A stretch of 42,237 nucleotides of DNA from Desulfuromonadaceae bacterium (lineage in GTDB: Bacteria; Desulfobacterota; Desulfuromonadia; Desulfuromonadales; Desulfuromonadaceae). The stretch spans positions 1 through 42,237 of the forward strand of contig JAFGXV010000060.1 in the NCBI GenBank assembly GCA_016936455.1. Direction: 5' to 3'. The notes below the pieces were generated by a model. It ran no database searches, was not told where the DNA came from, and saw only the letters and a program-made list of their open reading frames with translations. Positions 1-12,714 of the stretch are shown here, piece after piece (position 1 is the first letter of the stretch; every line of letters starts with the position of its first letter). The position numbers were made by a program, and so were the translations under genes.

Positions 1-5
1 AAAAA

Positions 6-81
6 TGGTGAGCCGGGGGGGGATCGAACCCACGACCATCTGATTAAAAGTCAGATGCTCTACCGACTGAGCTACCGGCTC
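6..81 (-). tRNA. tRNA-Lys (anticodon UUU), CCA encoded
   Basis: A full cloverleaf is read on the minus strand. The 7-bp acceptor stem is GAGCCGG/CCGGCTC, the D stem is GCTC/GAGC, and the anticodon stem TCTGA/TCAGA holds the loop CTTTTAA, giving anticodon TTT (Lys). The discriminator A is followed by an encoded CCA at 6-8. The T stem is GTGGG against CCCCC, so its second pair is U-C instead of U-A; the other four pairs are intact. It is transcribed from its own promoter between purA and the tRNA. A run of T on the minus strand begins right after CCA at the window edge and may be part of a terminator. Confidence 0.95.
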
Positions 82-93
82 ACAACGTGGAGT

Positions 94-122
94 GTTATAC
101 GCGATGCCCTATCTGAAGTCAA
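94..122 (-). promoter_or_regulatory. Sigma70-type promoter of tRNA-Lys
   Basis: On the minus strand TTGACT (117-122) is separated by exactly 17 bases from TATAAC (94-99). Both boxes match the consensus at 5 of 6 positions. The expected transcription start is near 87, only a few bases before the tRNA 5' end. This fits a strong stable-RNA promoter and means the tRNA need not depend on read-through from purA. Confidence 0.75.
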
Positions 123-141
123 CCCTTTTTCTGCTGTTTTT

Positions 142-1452
<1,311 letters not shown>

Positions 1453-1519
1453 TTATGTGACTTCGAACGTTGCAGCGAAAAATATCGGTTATCTGGGTTC
1501 GCTGTAGCGTTTTTTCAGA

Positions 1520-2800
1520 CTATAGAACAACGACACCGGTCAGAAGATCATCGGTGGACAGTTGCCGGGGCTGCTCGTTTTCGATTGTGATGAGAGTTGT
1601 TTTTTCACCGTCTTTGCTGAGCGTCAGCAAGGTCCGCACGTTGAGATTGCGCAATGTTTCCATGCTCGGCGGTAAATCCACGACCTGTACCCAGGCTGAC
1701 CGTCCTTGCTGGCGCAGGGTGCGCGCCAGTCGATAGGCTCGGCAGTCCTGTCCGGCGGCGGCGGTGATCAGCACGTCTGTTCCGGGGCGAGCGACCTCGG
1801 CCAGCTTTTCAGGCATGGCAAACAGCAGGTTCAGCAGGTTGAAGGCAAAGCCCGTTGCCGGTGCTGAGCGACCATAGCGCTCGGTAAGCTTGTCGTAGCG
1901 ACCGCCCAGGCAGACGGCCTTGCCAAAACCGGTGAGAAAGCCCTGGAAGGTGATGCCGGTGTAGTAGTCGAAGCCACGCAATTCGCCCAGATCGAGGGTG
2001 ATGTAACGATCGACGGCATGCAGGTCAAGAACCCGCAGCACCTTGTGCAGATCTTCGAGGGCGCGCTTCGAGCGCTCGCTGGTGACAACCGTGCTGGCGC
2101 GATCGAGGACTTCGCGGCCGCCGAACAGTCGCGGCAATGCCAGGAGTTCTTCGCGCTGGGCATCGGACAGGGGCAGGGTTTCCAGCAGTTGTTTCAGGCC
2201 AGAGCTGTCCTTGTGCAGCAGCCGTTGCTGCAGAATTTCACGTTGCGCACCATCCAGTTTTAAACCGTCCAGCACGCCACGATAAAACTCGACGTGACCG
2301 ATATCGATGGTGTGGTCGGAGGCTTTCAGATTTTCCAGGGACTCCAGCGCCATGCAGATCAGTTCGGCATCGGCCTGTGGCCCTGGTTCGCCGATCAACT
2401 CGACTCCGGCCTGAAAAATTTCGCGGTCTTTTCCGGCCTGTTCCTCCGTGTGACGCAGGATGCGGCAGGAATAGCACAAACGCTGAGGCCAGGGAAGATT
2501 GTGCATGCGCGTCGCGAAAATGCGGGCGATCTGGGGCGTAATGTCCGACGGCAGGGCGAGGAATTGGCCACTCTGGCGGTCATCGAACCGTACCGTGTTG
2601 CTGCGCAGTTCGTTGCCGAGCCCGCGTTCCAGAACATCGAGGAATTCCAGAGACGGCGGGACAATGTCCTGAAAGCCCCACTGTTTGAATACCTGATGCA
2701 GTGTCTGTTGAAGATACTGGATTTTGACGGCGTTGACGGGCAGAAAATCCTTTACGCCTTTGGGGATCATCGCTTCGATATTGTCAGAGTAAAAATTCAT
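1520..2800 (-). CDS. hisZ: ATP phosphoribosyltransferase regulatory subunit
   Basis: HisZ is a histidyl-tRNA-synthetase-like protein. It has no ligase activity and forms a complex with the short form of HisG to start histidine synthesis. The 426-residue protein begins near the family motif IPKGVKDFLP (about residues 12-21). It contains the class II core pieces ELRGFDYYTGITFQGF and LGGRYDKL, and its length fits HisZ. It differs from true HisRS in lacking the C-terminal anticodon-binding domain. The ATG at 2800 has only a weak ribosome site; an ATG ten codons in (2770) is an alternative. It lies between serA and purA on the same strand, with 37 bases to the serA stop. HisG itself is not in the window. 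Confidence 0.9.
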   Translation of the reverse strand: MNFYSDNIEAMIPKGVKDFLPVNAVKIQYLQQTLHQVFKQWGFQDIVPPSLEFLDVLERGLGNELRSNTVRFDDRQSGQFLALPSDITPQIARIFATRMHNLPWPQRLCYSCRILRHTEEQAGKDREIFQAGVELIGEPGPQADAELICMALESLENLKASDHTIDIGHVEFYRGVLDGLKLDGAQREILQQRLLHKDSSGLKQLLETLPLSDAQREELLALPRLFGGREVLDRASTVVTSERSKRALEDLHKVLRVLDLHAVDRYITLDLGELRGFDYYTGITFQGFLTGFGKAVCLGGRYDKLTERYGRSAPATGFAFNLLNLLFAMPEKLAEVARPGTDVLITAAAGQDCRAYRLARTLRQQGRSAWVQVVDLPPSMETLRNLNVRTLLTLSKDGEKTTLITIENEQPRQLSTDDLLTGVVVL

Positions 2801-2837
2801 GGTTTCGTTTCACAAGGCAGTCAGACGGTTAAACGGA

Positions 2838-4433
2838 CTATATCGGCATTGAGACCTGGCGGGCCGAAAGAATGCGTTCGTCAGCCAGCAGCTGGCTGAT
2901 GGCCGCATCCGGGACGGCCTGATCAACGGTGAGCAGGGACAGCGCTTTGCCACTGATCTTGCGCCGAGACAGGTTCATCATGGCAACGTTGACATTTTTT
3001 TCAGCCAACACGGTTCCAAGCAGGGCGAGCACACCAGGCCGATCGACATTTTTCACAACCAGGATATCGCCTTCCGGAATACATTCAACCGGGTATTCAT
3101 CAATGGCGACAATGCGTGATTCGTTGTTGCCGAACAATGCTCCGCTGATTGATTGCTCTCCTTCTTCACCGCAAACGTGTAACCGTATCATATTTGAGAA
3201 GCCTTCGGCAATGTTTGTCCGGGTCTCTGTGACACTGATGCCGCGTTCTCTGACAATGTGCGGGGCGTTGACATAGTTGATGCGCGAGCCCAGCAGTGGG
3301 GTCAACAGACCCTTGAGGGCTGCCATGGTCAGCGGCTCTGTCGGATGTTGAATGATGTCACCGAAAAACTCTACGCGGATGCTGGAAAAGGGTTTCCGTA
3401 ACAGCTGTGAGAGAAAAGAACCGAGGCGCTCGGCCAGATTAAGGTAGGGGCGCAGGCTGTCGAGCAGATCGGCGTTGATCGATGGGACATTCAGCGCGTT
3501 ATGGACAACGCCGCTGCGCAGAAAATTAATGACCTGATGAGCGGCCTGACAGGTGACGTTGATTTGGGCATCTACCGTTGCCGCGCGCAGGTGCGGGGTG
3601 CAGATGACGTTGTCCCGGCTCAGTAGCGGGTTGTCCGGCGATGGCGGTTCCGTCTCGAAGGTGTCGAGTGCGGCGCCACCGACAATGCCCTCATCCAGTG
3701 CCCGAATCAGATCTCTTTCGTTGATCAGGCCGCCGAGGGCACAGTTGATCAGCAGGCAGCCGCGTTTGAGCCGGGCAAATGTTTTCGCGTTCAGCATGTG
3801 CTCTGTTTCCATGTTCAATGGCACATGCAGGGTGAGAAAGTCGGCGTTCTGCAACAGGGTGTCAAAAGAAACCTTGCGCGCGCCGAGGCGCTTGATGACC
3901 TCTTCGGACAGATAGGGATCGTAGAGGTTGATATTCATATGCAGGGCGTGAGCATATTCGATCACGCGGCGGGCAATTTTGCCACCGCCGATGATGCCGA
4001 GGGTTTTGCCGTAGATGTCCGATCCGTGGAACGCGGCGGAACTCCACTTGCCCTGTTTGACAGCGTGGCAGGCCTGGGGGATCTTGCGTGCCAAAGCCAG
4101 CATCATGGCCATCGCATGCTCGGCCATGGTGGTCGTACTGCCCGTTGGTGTGTTGGTGACGACGATGCCGCGGCGGTTGGCTGCGGTGATGTCGATGTTC
4201 TCGACGCCGATGCCGGCCCGGGCAATGATTTTCAGTTTTTCACCCGCCTCGATCAATTGTGCTGTGACCGCGGTGCCACCGCGAACGATGAGCGCATCTG
4301 CGTTGGGAATGTGGTGCAGCAGCTCCTTCGCGCTGATGCCGGGGCGGTAGTCAAGTTCGATATCGCCGGACTCCTTGAGGATGGTCAGTCCCTCTGTGGA
4401 GAAGGTGTCGGAAACCAGAACATGGAAAGCCAT
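2838..4433 (-). CDS. serA: D-3-phosphoglycerate dehydrogenase-like protein with a substituted catalytic arginine
   Basis: By family this enzyme would oxidise 3-phosphoglycerate with NAD as the first step of serine synthesis. The 531 residues match the long SerA form: substrate domain, nucleotide domain (about 100-290), an intervening ASB-like domain, then a C-terminal ACT domain (about 455-531). The start ATG at 4433 gives MAFHVLVSD, the usual SerA beginning; upstream codons in the frame are non-conserved. The catalytic Glu (E262, in FETEP) and His (H281, in TPH) are present. The catalytic Arg expected before GG in the NCARGG motif is Leu233, and the nucleotide motif reads GGGKIA instead of GxGxIG. 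Family membership is sure; activity is doubtful unless another residue substitutes. Confidence 0.85.
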   Translation of the reverse strand: MAFHVLVSDTFSTEGLTILKESGDIELDYRPGISAKELLHHIPNADALIVRGGTAVTAQLIEAGEKLKIIARAGIGVENIDITAANRRGIVVTNTPTGSTTTMAEHAMAMMLALARKIPQACHAVKQGKWSSAAFHGSDIYGKTLGIIGGGKIARRVIEYAHALHMNINLYDPYLSEEVIKRLGARKVSFDTLLQNADFLTLHVPLNMETEHMLNAKTFARLKRGCLLINCALGGLINERDLIRALDEGIVGGAALDTFETEPPSPDNPLLSRDNVICTPHLRAATVDAQINVTCQAAHQVINFLRSGVVHNALNVPSINADLLDSLRPYLNLAERLGSFLSQLLRKPFSSIRVEFFGDIIQHPTEPLTMAALKGLLTPLLGSRINYVNAPHIVRERGISVTETRTNIAEGFSNMIRLHVCGEEGEQSISGALFGNNESRIVAIDEYPVECIPEGDILVVKNVDRPGVLALLGTVLAEKNVNVAMMNLSRRKISGKALSLLTVDQAVPDAAISQLLADERILSARQVSMPI

Positions 4434-4576
4434 GGTATTCACGGAAGGGTCCTGTTTCGAAAGGGGATAGAGCTCGCGCGCCGCAATGCTGGGCACGTTG
4501 CAACCTAGCAACAGGTTGGGGGGGTGTCAAGGAGAATGCGGTTCACGAGGGGGGATGTCCAAGAGGATAAAATGAA

Positions 4577-4604
4577 AAAGGCTCTGACTTTCGTCAGAGC
4601 CTTT
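4577..4604 (-). terminator. Rho-independent terminator of the first csp gene
   Basis: A perfect 12-bp stem (AAAGGCTCTGAC with GTCAGAGCCTTT, 4-base loop) lies 23 bases past the csp stop. In the minus direction it is followed by TTTTTCATTTT. It separates csp from the serA-hisZ-purA group. Confidence 0.9.
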
Positions 4605-4626
4605 GAAAATGCAGTCTTTTGCGATC

Positions 4627-4827
4627 CTACAGCTTGTGAACGTTCGCTGCTTGGGGGCCTTTTTGGCCGTCAGTGATCTCAAATTCTACGCGGTCGCCTT
4701 CTGCCAGAGACTTGAAGCCTTCGGACTGAATTGCGGAAAAGTGTACAAATACGTCGGGACCGCCGTCTTGCTCAATGAAACCAAAACCTTTTGCGTCATT
4801 GAACCATTTTACTGAACCTTGTGCCAT
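4627..4827 (-). CDS. Cold-shock domain protein (CspA family)
   Basis: This is a 66-residue single cold-shock domain, an RNA/ssDNA-binding beta barrel that acts as an RNA chaperone. RNP1 is seen as KGFGFI (about residues 13-18) and RNP2 as VFVHFS (about 26-31). It starts [10 protein letters not shown], and the ATG at 4827 is preceded by AGGAG. It is a paralogue of the csp at 16684-16884, which has the same length and mostly the same sequence. The upstream region to ftsK is about 200 bases, room for the long structured leader that csp genes often have, and includes a perfect hairpin (4849-4861) just upstream of the ribosome site. A dedicated terminator follows, so it is probably monocistronic. 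Confidence 0.97.
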   Translation of the reverse strand: MAQGSVKWFNDAKGFGFIEQDGGPDVFVHFSAIQSEGFKSLAEGDRVEFEITDGQKGPQAANVHKL

Positions 4828-5031
4828 TGTTTCTAACTCCTTTTTATGCCGACAGTGTCGGTCTGTAACAGTGCTTTCAGCCGGAATCCCTGTGGAACGT
4901 CTCGAACCGTAAAGTTAAAGGGATTACCGTACTAAACCGAAAGCATGCGGCACGTTAACACGCACCACAAGTAAACTGCAAGAAAAAAAATATCTAATTG
5001 TAGGAATAAAAAAGGGAATTTTATCCTGTTC

Positions 5032-7344
<2,313 letters not shown>

Positions 7345-7397
7345 ATCCACACAGGTTTGACGGGACAGTGATTGTTCGTTCGATGAGGGCGATCGGC

Positions 7398-8186
7398 CTA
7401 TGATAACACAAACAGCAGGCTCGCGACAGCCCAGCAATACAGGGCAAAAAACGCCAGCCGCCGCCGCCGCAGAATGCCGAGCAGAAAATGAATGGCCAGC
7501 AGGCCGCTGAAAAAGGCCACTCCGCTGCCGGCCAGGTAAAGGGGAATCTGGTCCGTTGCCAGATGCTGGAAATCACGCAGCGAAAGCAGGGCGGCACCAC
7601 CAATGGCCGGCAGAGAGAGCAGAAATGAAAAACGCGCCGCGCTGTCGGGGGTGACGCCCCGGAACAGCAGGGCGCTGATGGTCGAGCCCGAGCGCGAGAT
7701 GCCCGGTGCCACGGCCAGACCCTGAACCAGCCCGGTGAAAAGCGCATCGAAGCGGGTCAAGTCGCTCAGTTCGCGTTGCCCCGGCCGCCAGCGCTCGGCT
7801 GCAAACAGCAGCGCGCCGGTGATCAGCAGCATGGCCCCCACCAGGAGCATGTTGTGGTACATGCCCTCGAAGAAATCCTTGAACCCCAGACCAATGGCGG
7901 CCGTCGGCACGGAACCGATGACGATCAGGCCCAGCTGGCGTCGGGAAGCCGCGCCGGCCGGACTGCGATCCCACGGACTCGTCAGCAGTCGCTGGATATC
8001 TCTCCAGAAATAGACCAGTACCGCGCCAAGGGTGCCGAGGTGCAGCATGACGTCAAACAGTATGCCCGGCTGCTCGAAGCCGGCCAGCCAGTGCTGGGCA
8101 ATGGCCAGGTGGCCGGAAGAAGAAACAGGTAAAAATTCGGTCAGGCCCTGGAGCAGGCCCAGGGCCATGGCATCCGTCAAAGTCAT
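7398..8186 (-). CDS. uppP: Undecaprenyl-diphosphatase
   Basis: UppP (BacA) removes a phosphate from undecaprenyl diphosphate in the membrane to recycle the lipid carrier for peptidoglycan and O-antigen; extra copies give bacitracin resistance. The 262-residue protein is almost wholly hydrophobic with about eight helices. The two family motifs are present: GLTEFLPVSSSGHL near residues 14-27 with the essential Glu, and PGISRSGSTI near residue 160. The preceding Gln (LLQGLTE) replaces the Glu of the E. coli enzyme, a common variant. It starts 30 bases after rnj ends, with ftsK downstream, so the three are likely cotranscribed. Confidence 0.95.
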   Translation of the reverse strand: MTLTDAMALGLLQGLTEFLPVSSSGHLAIAQHWLAGFEQPGILFDVMLHLGTLGAVLVYFWRDIQRLLTSPWDRSPAGAASRRQLGLIVIGSVPTAAIGLGFKDFFEGMYHNMLLVGAMLLITGALLFAAERWRPGQRELSDLTRFDALFTGLVQGLAVAPGISRSGSTISALLFRGVTPDSAARFSFLLSLPAIGGAALLSLRDFQHLATDQIPLYLAGSGVAFFSGLLAIHFLLGILRRRRLAFFALYCWAVASLLFVLS

Positions 8187-8216
8187 GGAGATTTCATCCC
8201 AAAAAGGTGATTCGTG

Positions 8217-9914
8217 CTACAGCTGAATAATAATCGGCAGCACCAGCGGCTGGCGTTGCAGCGTTTTCTTGAAAAAGCGTTTCAGGGTGCGCCGGACATC
8301 GATGCGCAGTTCCTCCCAGTTGGTGCCGCTATCCAGATGTTGGTCGGTCAGCAATTGACGGATTTGAGCCGCGGCCTCGCTTAACAGACTGTCGTCGTTT
8401 TCCGGAAGCAGCCCGCGGCTGGTCAGTTCCGGGCCGAAGAGCAGGTGGCCGTTTTTCTTGTCCACGCCGATGACGGCAATCAGGGTGCCCTGGCTCGCCA
8501 GCTGGTGGCGGTCGCGCAATTCCACATCGCCCAAGTCCCCCACGCCTTTGCCGTCGACAAAGACCCGCCCGTTTTCCACCGGCTCTTCGCGGCGCACGCC
8601 GTGGCGTGAGAGCAGCAGGGGCTGACCATTTTCGATCACCAGACAGCGCTCGGCCGCCAGTCCGCAGTCCCGGCCGAGCCGCGCATGGCGCACCAGGTGG
8701 CGGTATTCGCCATGGATGGGCAGCAGGTAGCGGGGGCGGGTGAGGGCGATGAGCTGTTTCAGTTCCTCGCTGGCTGCATGGCCGGAGACATGCACCGCGT
8801 GCTCGGCGCCGCTAAAGACCTCGGCGCCGTGGCGATAGAGCTGATTGATCAGGCTGGTGGTCGCCTTTTCGTTGCCGGGCACTACGCGCGACGAGAGGAT
8901 GACGCCGTCCCCCGGCTCAATGGCAAGGTCGGCGTGTTCACCGCTGGCGATACGGGCCAGGGCGCTGCGCGGCTCGCCCTGGCTGCCCGTGGTCAGCACG
9001 GCGACGCGCTGGCGTGGCAGCTGCCGCGCCTGACGCAGGTCGATCAGGTCTGCGTCGGGAATCCTCAGCAGACCCAGAATGCGGGCGATGGAACTGCTGG
9101 CGATCAGGCTGCGGCCGTGGAGGACAATCTTGCGGCCCGCGGCGCGGGCCGCGTCCGCCGCCTGCTGCAGCCGGTGGATGTTGGAGGAAAAACAGGCCAG
9201 GAATACCATCCCTGTGGTTTGCTCCATGCAGCGGCGCAGGGCCGGACCGACCTGACGCTCCGAGCCGCTGCTGCCGGCCTGCTCCGCATTGGTCGAGTCT
9301 GACAGCAGCAGCAGAACTCCCTCCTCACCGTAGCGTCCCAAGGTGGCCAGATCCGTGCACTGGCCGTCCAGCGGCGTTGCATCGAGCTTGAAATCCCCGC
9401 TGTGCAGCACGATTCCCGCTTCGGTGCGAATGGCCAGACCGATGCCATCTGGAATTGAATGGGCAACGCGGAAGGGTTCGATGGTGAAGGGGCCGCAGAC
9501 GACGGGCGTGCGCGGCTGAAGCCGCTGGCTGTTGAGCCTGGTTTTCGGGGACTGCTGCTCAAATCGTTTGTGGATCAGTTCCAGGGTAAAGGGCGTGGCC
9601 AGCAGCGGCGGGCAGCCGAGGCGTTCATAGAGAAACGGCAGCGCGCCGATGTGGTCCTCGTGCCCATGTGTCACCACAATGCCGCAGATGCGCTCGCGCT
9701 GCGGTTCAATGGCGCTGATATCCGGTAGCACCAGGTCGATGCCGAGCATGTGCGCCTCGGGAAACATCAGCCCGCAGTCGATGAGCAGCATCCGGCCCTG
9801 ATGCTCGAGGACCATCAGGTTCATGCCGATTTCGCCCAGCCCGCCCAGAGGCAGAATGCGGATCAGATCCGGCTGGTCAAGCGTAGCAGCTGTTTTGGGT
9901 GCCTGGGGTTCCAT
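8217..9914 (-). CDS. rnj: Ribonuclease J
   Basis: RNase J is a zinc metallo-beta-lactamase/beta-CASP nuclease with 5'-to-3' exonuclease and endonuclease activity in mRNA decay and rRNA maturation. The metal site THGHEDHIG is at about residues 82-90. Later motifs are LHSGDFKLD, VHVSGHA and LLPIHGEYRHL. The 565-residue length is typical and includes the C-terminal domain. The ATG at 9914 is preferred; a TTG two codons earlier (9920) is also possible, and neither has a strong ribosome site. It heads the rnj-uppP-ftsK group and is divergent from ydbH. Confidence 0.94.
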   Translation of the reverse strand: MEPQAPKTAATLDQPDLIRILPLGGLGEIGMNLMVLEHQGRMLLIDCGLMFPEAHMLGIDLVLPDISAIEPQRERICGIVVTHGHEDHIGALPFLYERLGCPPLLATPFTLELIHKRFEQQSPKTRLNSQRLQPRTPVVCGPFTIEPFRVAHSIPDGIGLAIRTEAGIVLHSGDFKLDATPLDGQCTDLATLGRYGEEGVLLLLSDSTNAEQAGSSGSERQVGPALRRCMEQTTGMVFLACFSSNIHRLQQAADAARAAGRKIVLHGRSLIASSSIARILGLLRIPDADLIDLRQARQLPRQRVAVLTTGSQGEPRSALARIASGEHADLAIEPGDGVILSSRVVPGNEKATTSLINQLYRHGAEVFSGAEHAVHVSGHAASEELKQLIALTRPRYLLPIHGEYRHLVRHARLGRDCGLAAERCLVIENGQPLLLSRHGVRREEPVENGRVFVDGKGVGDLGDVELRDRHQLASQGTLIAVIGVDKKNGHLLFGPELTSRGLLPENDDSLLSEAAAQIRQLLTDQHLDSGTNWEELRIDVRRTLKRFFKKTLQRQPLVLPIIIQL

Positions 9915-9973
9915 TGCCAATGGGTCTGTCCAATCAGATTATTGAATTTGCACGGGTTTTTATGAAAAAACTG

Positions 9974-10003
9974 AGTCTACGGCAGCTGTTGCTTCGGAGT
10001 CAA
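9974..10003 (-). promoter_or_regulatory. Possible promoter for rnj-uppP-ftsK
   Basis: On the minus strand TTGACT (9998-10003) and TAGACT (9974-9979) are 18 bases apart. The predicted start lies about 50 bases before the rnj start. The -10 box matches only 4 of 6, so this is tentative. Confidence 0.35.
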
Positions 10004-10145
10004 ACTGTTTATTGCCAAGGGCTGTACACCTCTTGCGCAGTTGGCCCTGATGCCCGTCGCGAAGGCCGTTTTGCGCCGAGGAATTTTTGCGGTTTTTTTG
10101 CGCCTAAAAGGTTGTCAGCGGTTATGCTGTGTGGGGGAGGCACCT

Positions 10146-12713
10146 ATGTTTCGTCGTTTTGCAGCTCTGTTGTTTCTGTTGTTGGCGGCCGCAACGCTGT
10201 TGACGTTCTGGTTTCGTGTTGAACTCGCCGATTGGCTGATCAGCCGTCTGCTGGAGCGGCAGGGTTGTCGGCAGGTGGATGTGGTCCTTGAAAAGCTGGA
10301 TAGCCGTCATCTGTTCTTTGACCAGCTTGTCTTTTCGCTTTCGTACCAGGGCCAGGTGCTCGACTGTCGCCTGCGGGACGTGGCCGTTGATTTCTCATGG
10401 CCGCAGATTCTTGACGGCATGGACACCCGCATTGAAATTGGTTCGGTGACTCTTCACCAGCGGCCGCTGGCCGCGTTGCCGCAGAAATCGCAACCGCCCT
10501 TGGATGTTTTGGCCCGGCCGGACCGGCTGGTCGAATCCTGGTCACCGCAGCTTCCTCTGGCGTCGCTGCGGATTCACCGGCTGACGGTTTCAGGGGCGGA
10601 TATCCCGCCTTTGCTGCAACAGCCCTTGGTTGTTACACTGGAGCGCGAAGCGGACATCCGACTGACTGTCCAAACGGACAGGGCCGCTCCTGTTCCGTTT
10701 GAACTCCGGCTGCGGCAAGAGGCTTCCGATTGCGTTGTGCATCTGAACTTGGATCTGGACCGCGACAAGGGGGCGATCTGCGACAGCCATATCCGACTCG
10801 ATCTGACGCCACAGAAGTTGAGCGCCGTGTTTGCCCTACCGCTGGAAAAGCTCTCATCGCTGGCCCGTGGATTTCAGCATGGCGAATGGTTTCCGCAACA
10901 GGTCGGTGGTCGACTGACGGGACAGTTCGACTGGGATTTCAAGCCTTCCCTATTTTGCGCTGATCTTCTGGTCGAAAAACTGGCCCTAGTGCCGTTGCAG
11001 GTGGATCGGACCCGCCTGCAGCTGCGGCTGTGTGGCCCAAGCGGGGGAGCGGGTTCGCCTGTTTACCGTATCAAACCGGACTCGCGACTGAGCGTGGAGG
11101 GGCTGGTTGCGGCGGATTTCTCCCTGCAAAAAGCTGAACTGGGTCTGGTCGGCACTGTGCTGCAGGATTCTGGGGGGATTGTGCTGCGGTTAACACCGCA
11201 GATGCCCTGGTGCGGGGAGGGGATCCGGCAGGCCGATCTCGAGTTGAGGCAGTTCAGCTGCTGGCCCAATCTTTCCCTGTCGCTGCAAAATGGCCATGGG
11301 GCGATTGAACTGCAGCCATCCTTTTCCTGCACAGCGCAGGATCTGATCGCTTCTTCAGTTCGGCTGGCGCGGTTGACCGCGCAGCCCGCCCGAACAACCG
11401 GCCTGACCTTTGATTGGACGGAGCCTCCGGGCTGGGCGTTGGATCGCAGTCGCTGGGTGGTGGAGGGCGCCAGCGCACAGTTTGCGGATTTAATGGTTGT
11501 GTCGGCCCCCCTTGTTCTGGAGCTGGAGCGACTCGGGGCCACAACGGAGGGGTTCCAGTGGGTGTCGTCGCTGTCAGCCGCCTGGATCGACGTGCAACGG
11601 CAGTCCGGCCAGCGGGAGCAGGTCCGGCTCTGCAACATAAAGGGCGCGTTGCACCTCGCTGGGGGGAAGTGGACGGCTGAGGCGGATTTTCTGCCAGGCC
11701 GGCTGGCGCAGTCGGTCCAGCTGCAGCTGAGCTATGATGCGGCCCGTGACAAAGGGTGCGGCGAGCTGTGGCTGCCGGAACCGTTCCAGTTCGATGAACG
11801 CACTCCTTTCAGCGCTTTGCTGAAGACGTGGAGCTATCCCTTCGATCTGGTGGCAGGCCGATTGGCACTGTCTCTCGATCTGTCCTGGCAGGAAAGAGAA
11901 CCGCCCGAGGTTGTGGCCGAGTTCCGTCTGGAGCAGGGGCGCGGCTGGTTTAAGCAGATGGTTTTTTCCGGCCTCTGTGCGGCCCATCGCATCCGCCTGA
12001 CTCCACGGATCGAATCCCTGGATTCCCTCCAGTTGTCGCTGGACAGCCTCAATCCCGGTGTCCTCCTGAGCGGGTTGCAGGCCCGGATGCAGTTGATTGA
12101 GGTGGAAAACCTGAAGCCGCAGGGGTTTGATTTTTCTGTACAGCAGGCTGGTTTTGATCTGCTCGGCGGGCACTTTGTCGTTGATCCCTTTATCTGGCAT
12201 CTGCCGTCGGTAAGCCAGCGCATGCTGGTCCGCTTTGAGCAGCTTGATTTGGCGCAAGTGGCGGGCCTGTTTGAAAAGTCCAGTCTCCAGGCCAGCGGTC
12301 GGGTTGATGGTTCGCTGCCGCTGGAGGTGACAGCGGAAGGTGTTCGCGTTGAAAAGGGGGTACTCCGTCAGCATGGTCCCGGAGCCCTTGTCTATCAAAC
12401 GGAACATGAGGCGGGGGCCCTGTTGCCGGGCGGTTCAGGCATGGACCTGGCCCTGAAGGTGCTGGAGGATTTTCATTATCAGAGTTTGACCAGCGACCTG
12501 AGCTTTCAGCCCGATGGCCGGCTTGATCTGGCCCTGCATCTGCAGGGCAATAACCCGCAGGTCAGCCCTGTGCAGCCGATTCATCTCAATCTCAACGTGG
12601 AAGAGAATCTCCTGTCGCTGCTGAAAAGCCTGCGCTATAGTCAAGCCATCGGTCAGGAGATGATTCAAAAGGCTACGGATGCCCGAAAGCCCTCGCAGGT
12701 GGGAGAACGTTGA
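10146..12713 (+). CDS. ydbH: YdbH-like intermembrane phospholipid transport protein
   Basis: YdbH belongs to the AsmA-like/TamB-like group. In E. coli it is anchored in the inner membrane and forms a long hydrophobic groove across the periplasm that carries phospholipids to the outer membrane with YnbE. Here the 855-residue protein starts at ATG 10146 after a strong GGGGAGG site, with one N-terminal helix (about residues 4-22) followed by a beta-rich periplasmic region. The C-terminal 200 residues, including the stretch with GRVDGSLPLEV, are the most YdbH-like. The assignment rests on size, topology and above all the neighbours: a YnbE-like lipoprotein starts 1 base after its stop, then a YdbL-like protein. 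Confidence in the family is good; direct sequence similarity is modest. Confidence 0.85.
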   Translation: MFRRFAALLFLLLAAATLLTFWFRVELADWLISRLLERQGCRQVDVVLEKLDSRHLFFDQLVFSLSYQGQVLDCRLRDVAVDFSWPQILDGMDTRIEIGSVTLHQRPLAALPQKSQPPLDVLARPDRLVESWSPQLPLASLRIHRLTVSGADIPPLLQQPLVVTLEREADIRLTVQTDRAAPVPFELRLRQEASDCVVHLNLDLDRDKGAICDSHIRLDLTPQKLSAVFALPLEKLSSLARGFQHGEWFPQQVGGRLTGQFDWDFKPSLFCADLLVEKLALVPLQVDRTRLQLRLCGPSGGAGSPVYRIKPDSRLSVEGLVAADFSLQKAELGLVGTVLQDSGGIVLRLTPQMPWCGEGIRQADLELRQFSCWPNLSLSLQNGHGAIELQPSFSCTAQDLIASSVRLARLTAQPARTTGLTFDWTEPPGWALDRSRWVVEGASAQFADLMVVSAPLVLELERLGATTEGFQWVSSLSAAWIDVQRQSGQREQVRLCNIKGALHLAGGKWTAEADFLPGRLAQSVQLQLSYDAARDKGCGELWLPEPFQFDERTPFSALLKTWSYPFDLVAGRLALSLDLSWQEREPPEVVAEFRLEQGRGWFKQMVFSGLCAAHRIRLTPRIESLDSLQLSLDSLNPGVLLSGLQARMQLIEVENLKPQGFDFSVQQAGFDLLGGHFVVDPFIWHLPSVSQRMLVRFEQLDLAQVAGLFEKSSLQASGRVDGSLPLEVTAEGVRVEKGVLRQHGPGALVYQTEHEAGALLPGGSGMDLALKVLEDFHYQSLTSDLSFQPDGRLDLALHLQGNNPQVSPVQPIHLNLNVEENLLSLLKSLRYSQAIGQEMIQKATDARKPSQVGER

Positions 12714-12714
12714 T

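Noticed and set aside
5000-5030. Possible terminator after ftsK (GGATAAAATTCC then T-run)
   Set aside because: The stem is only three or four pairs, too weak to report as a terminator.
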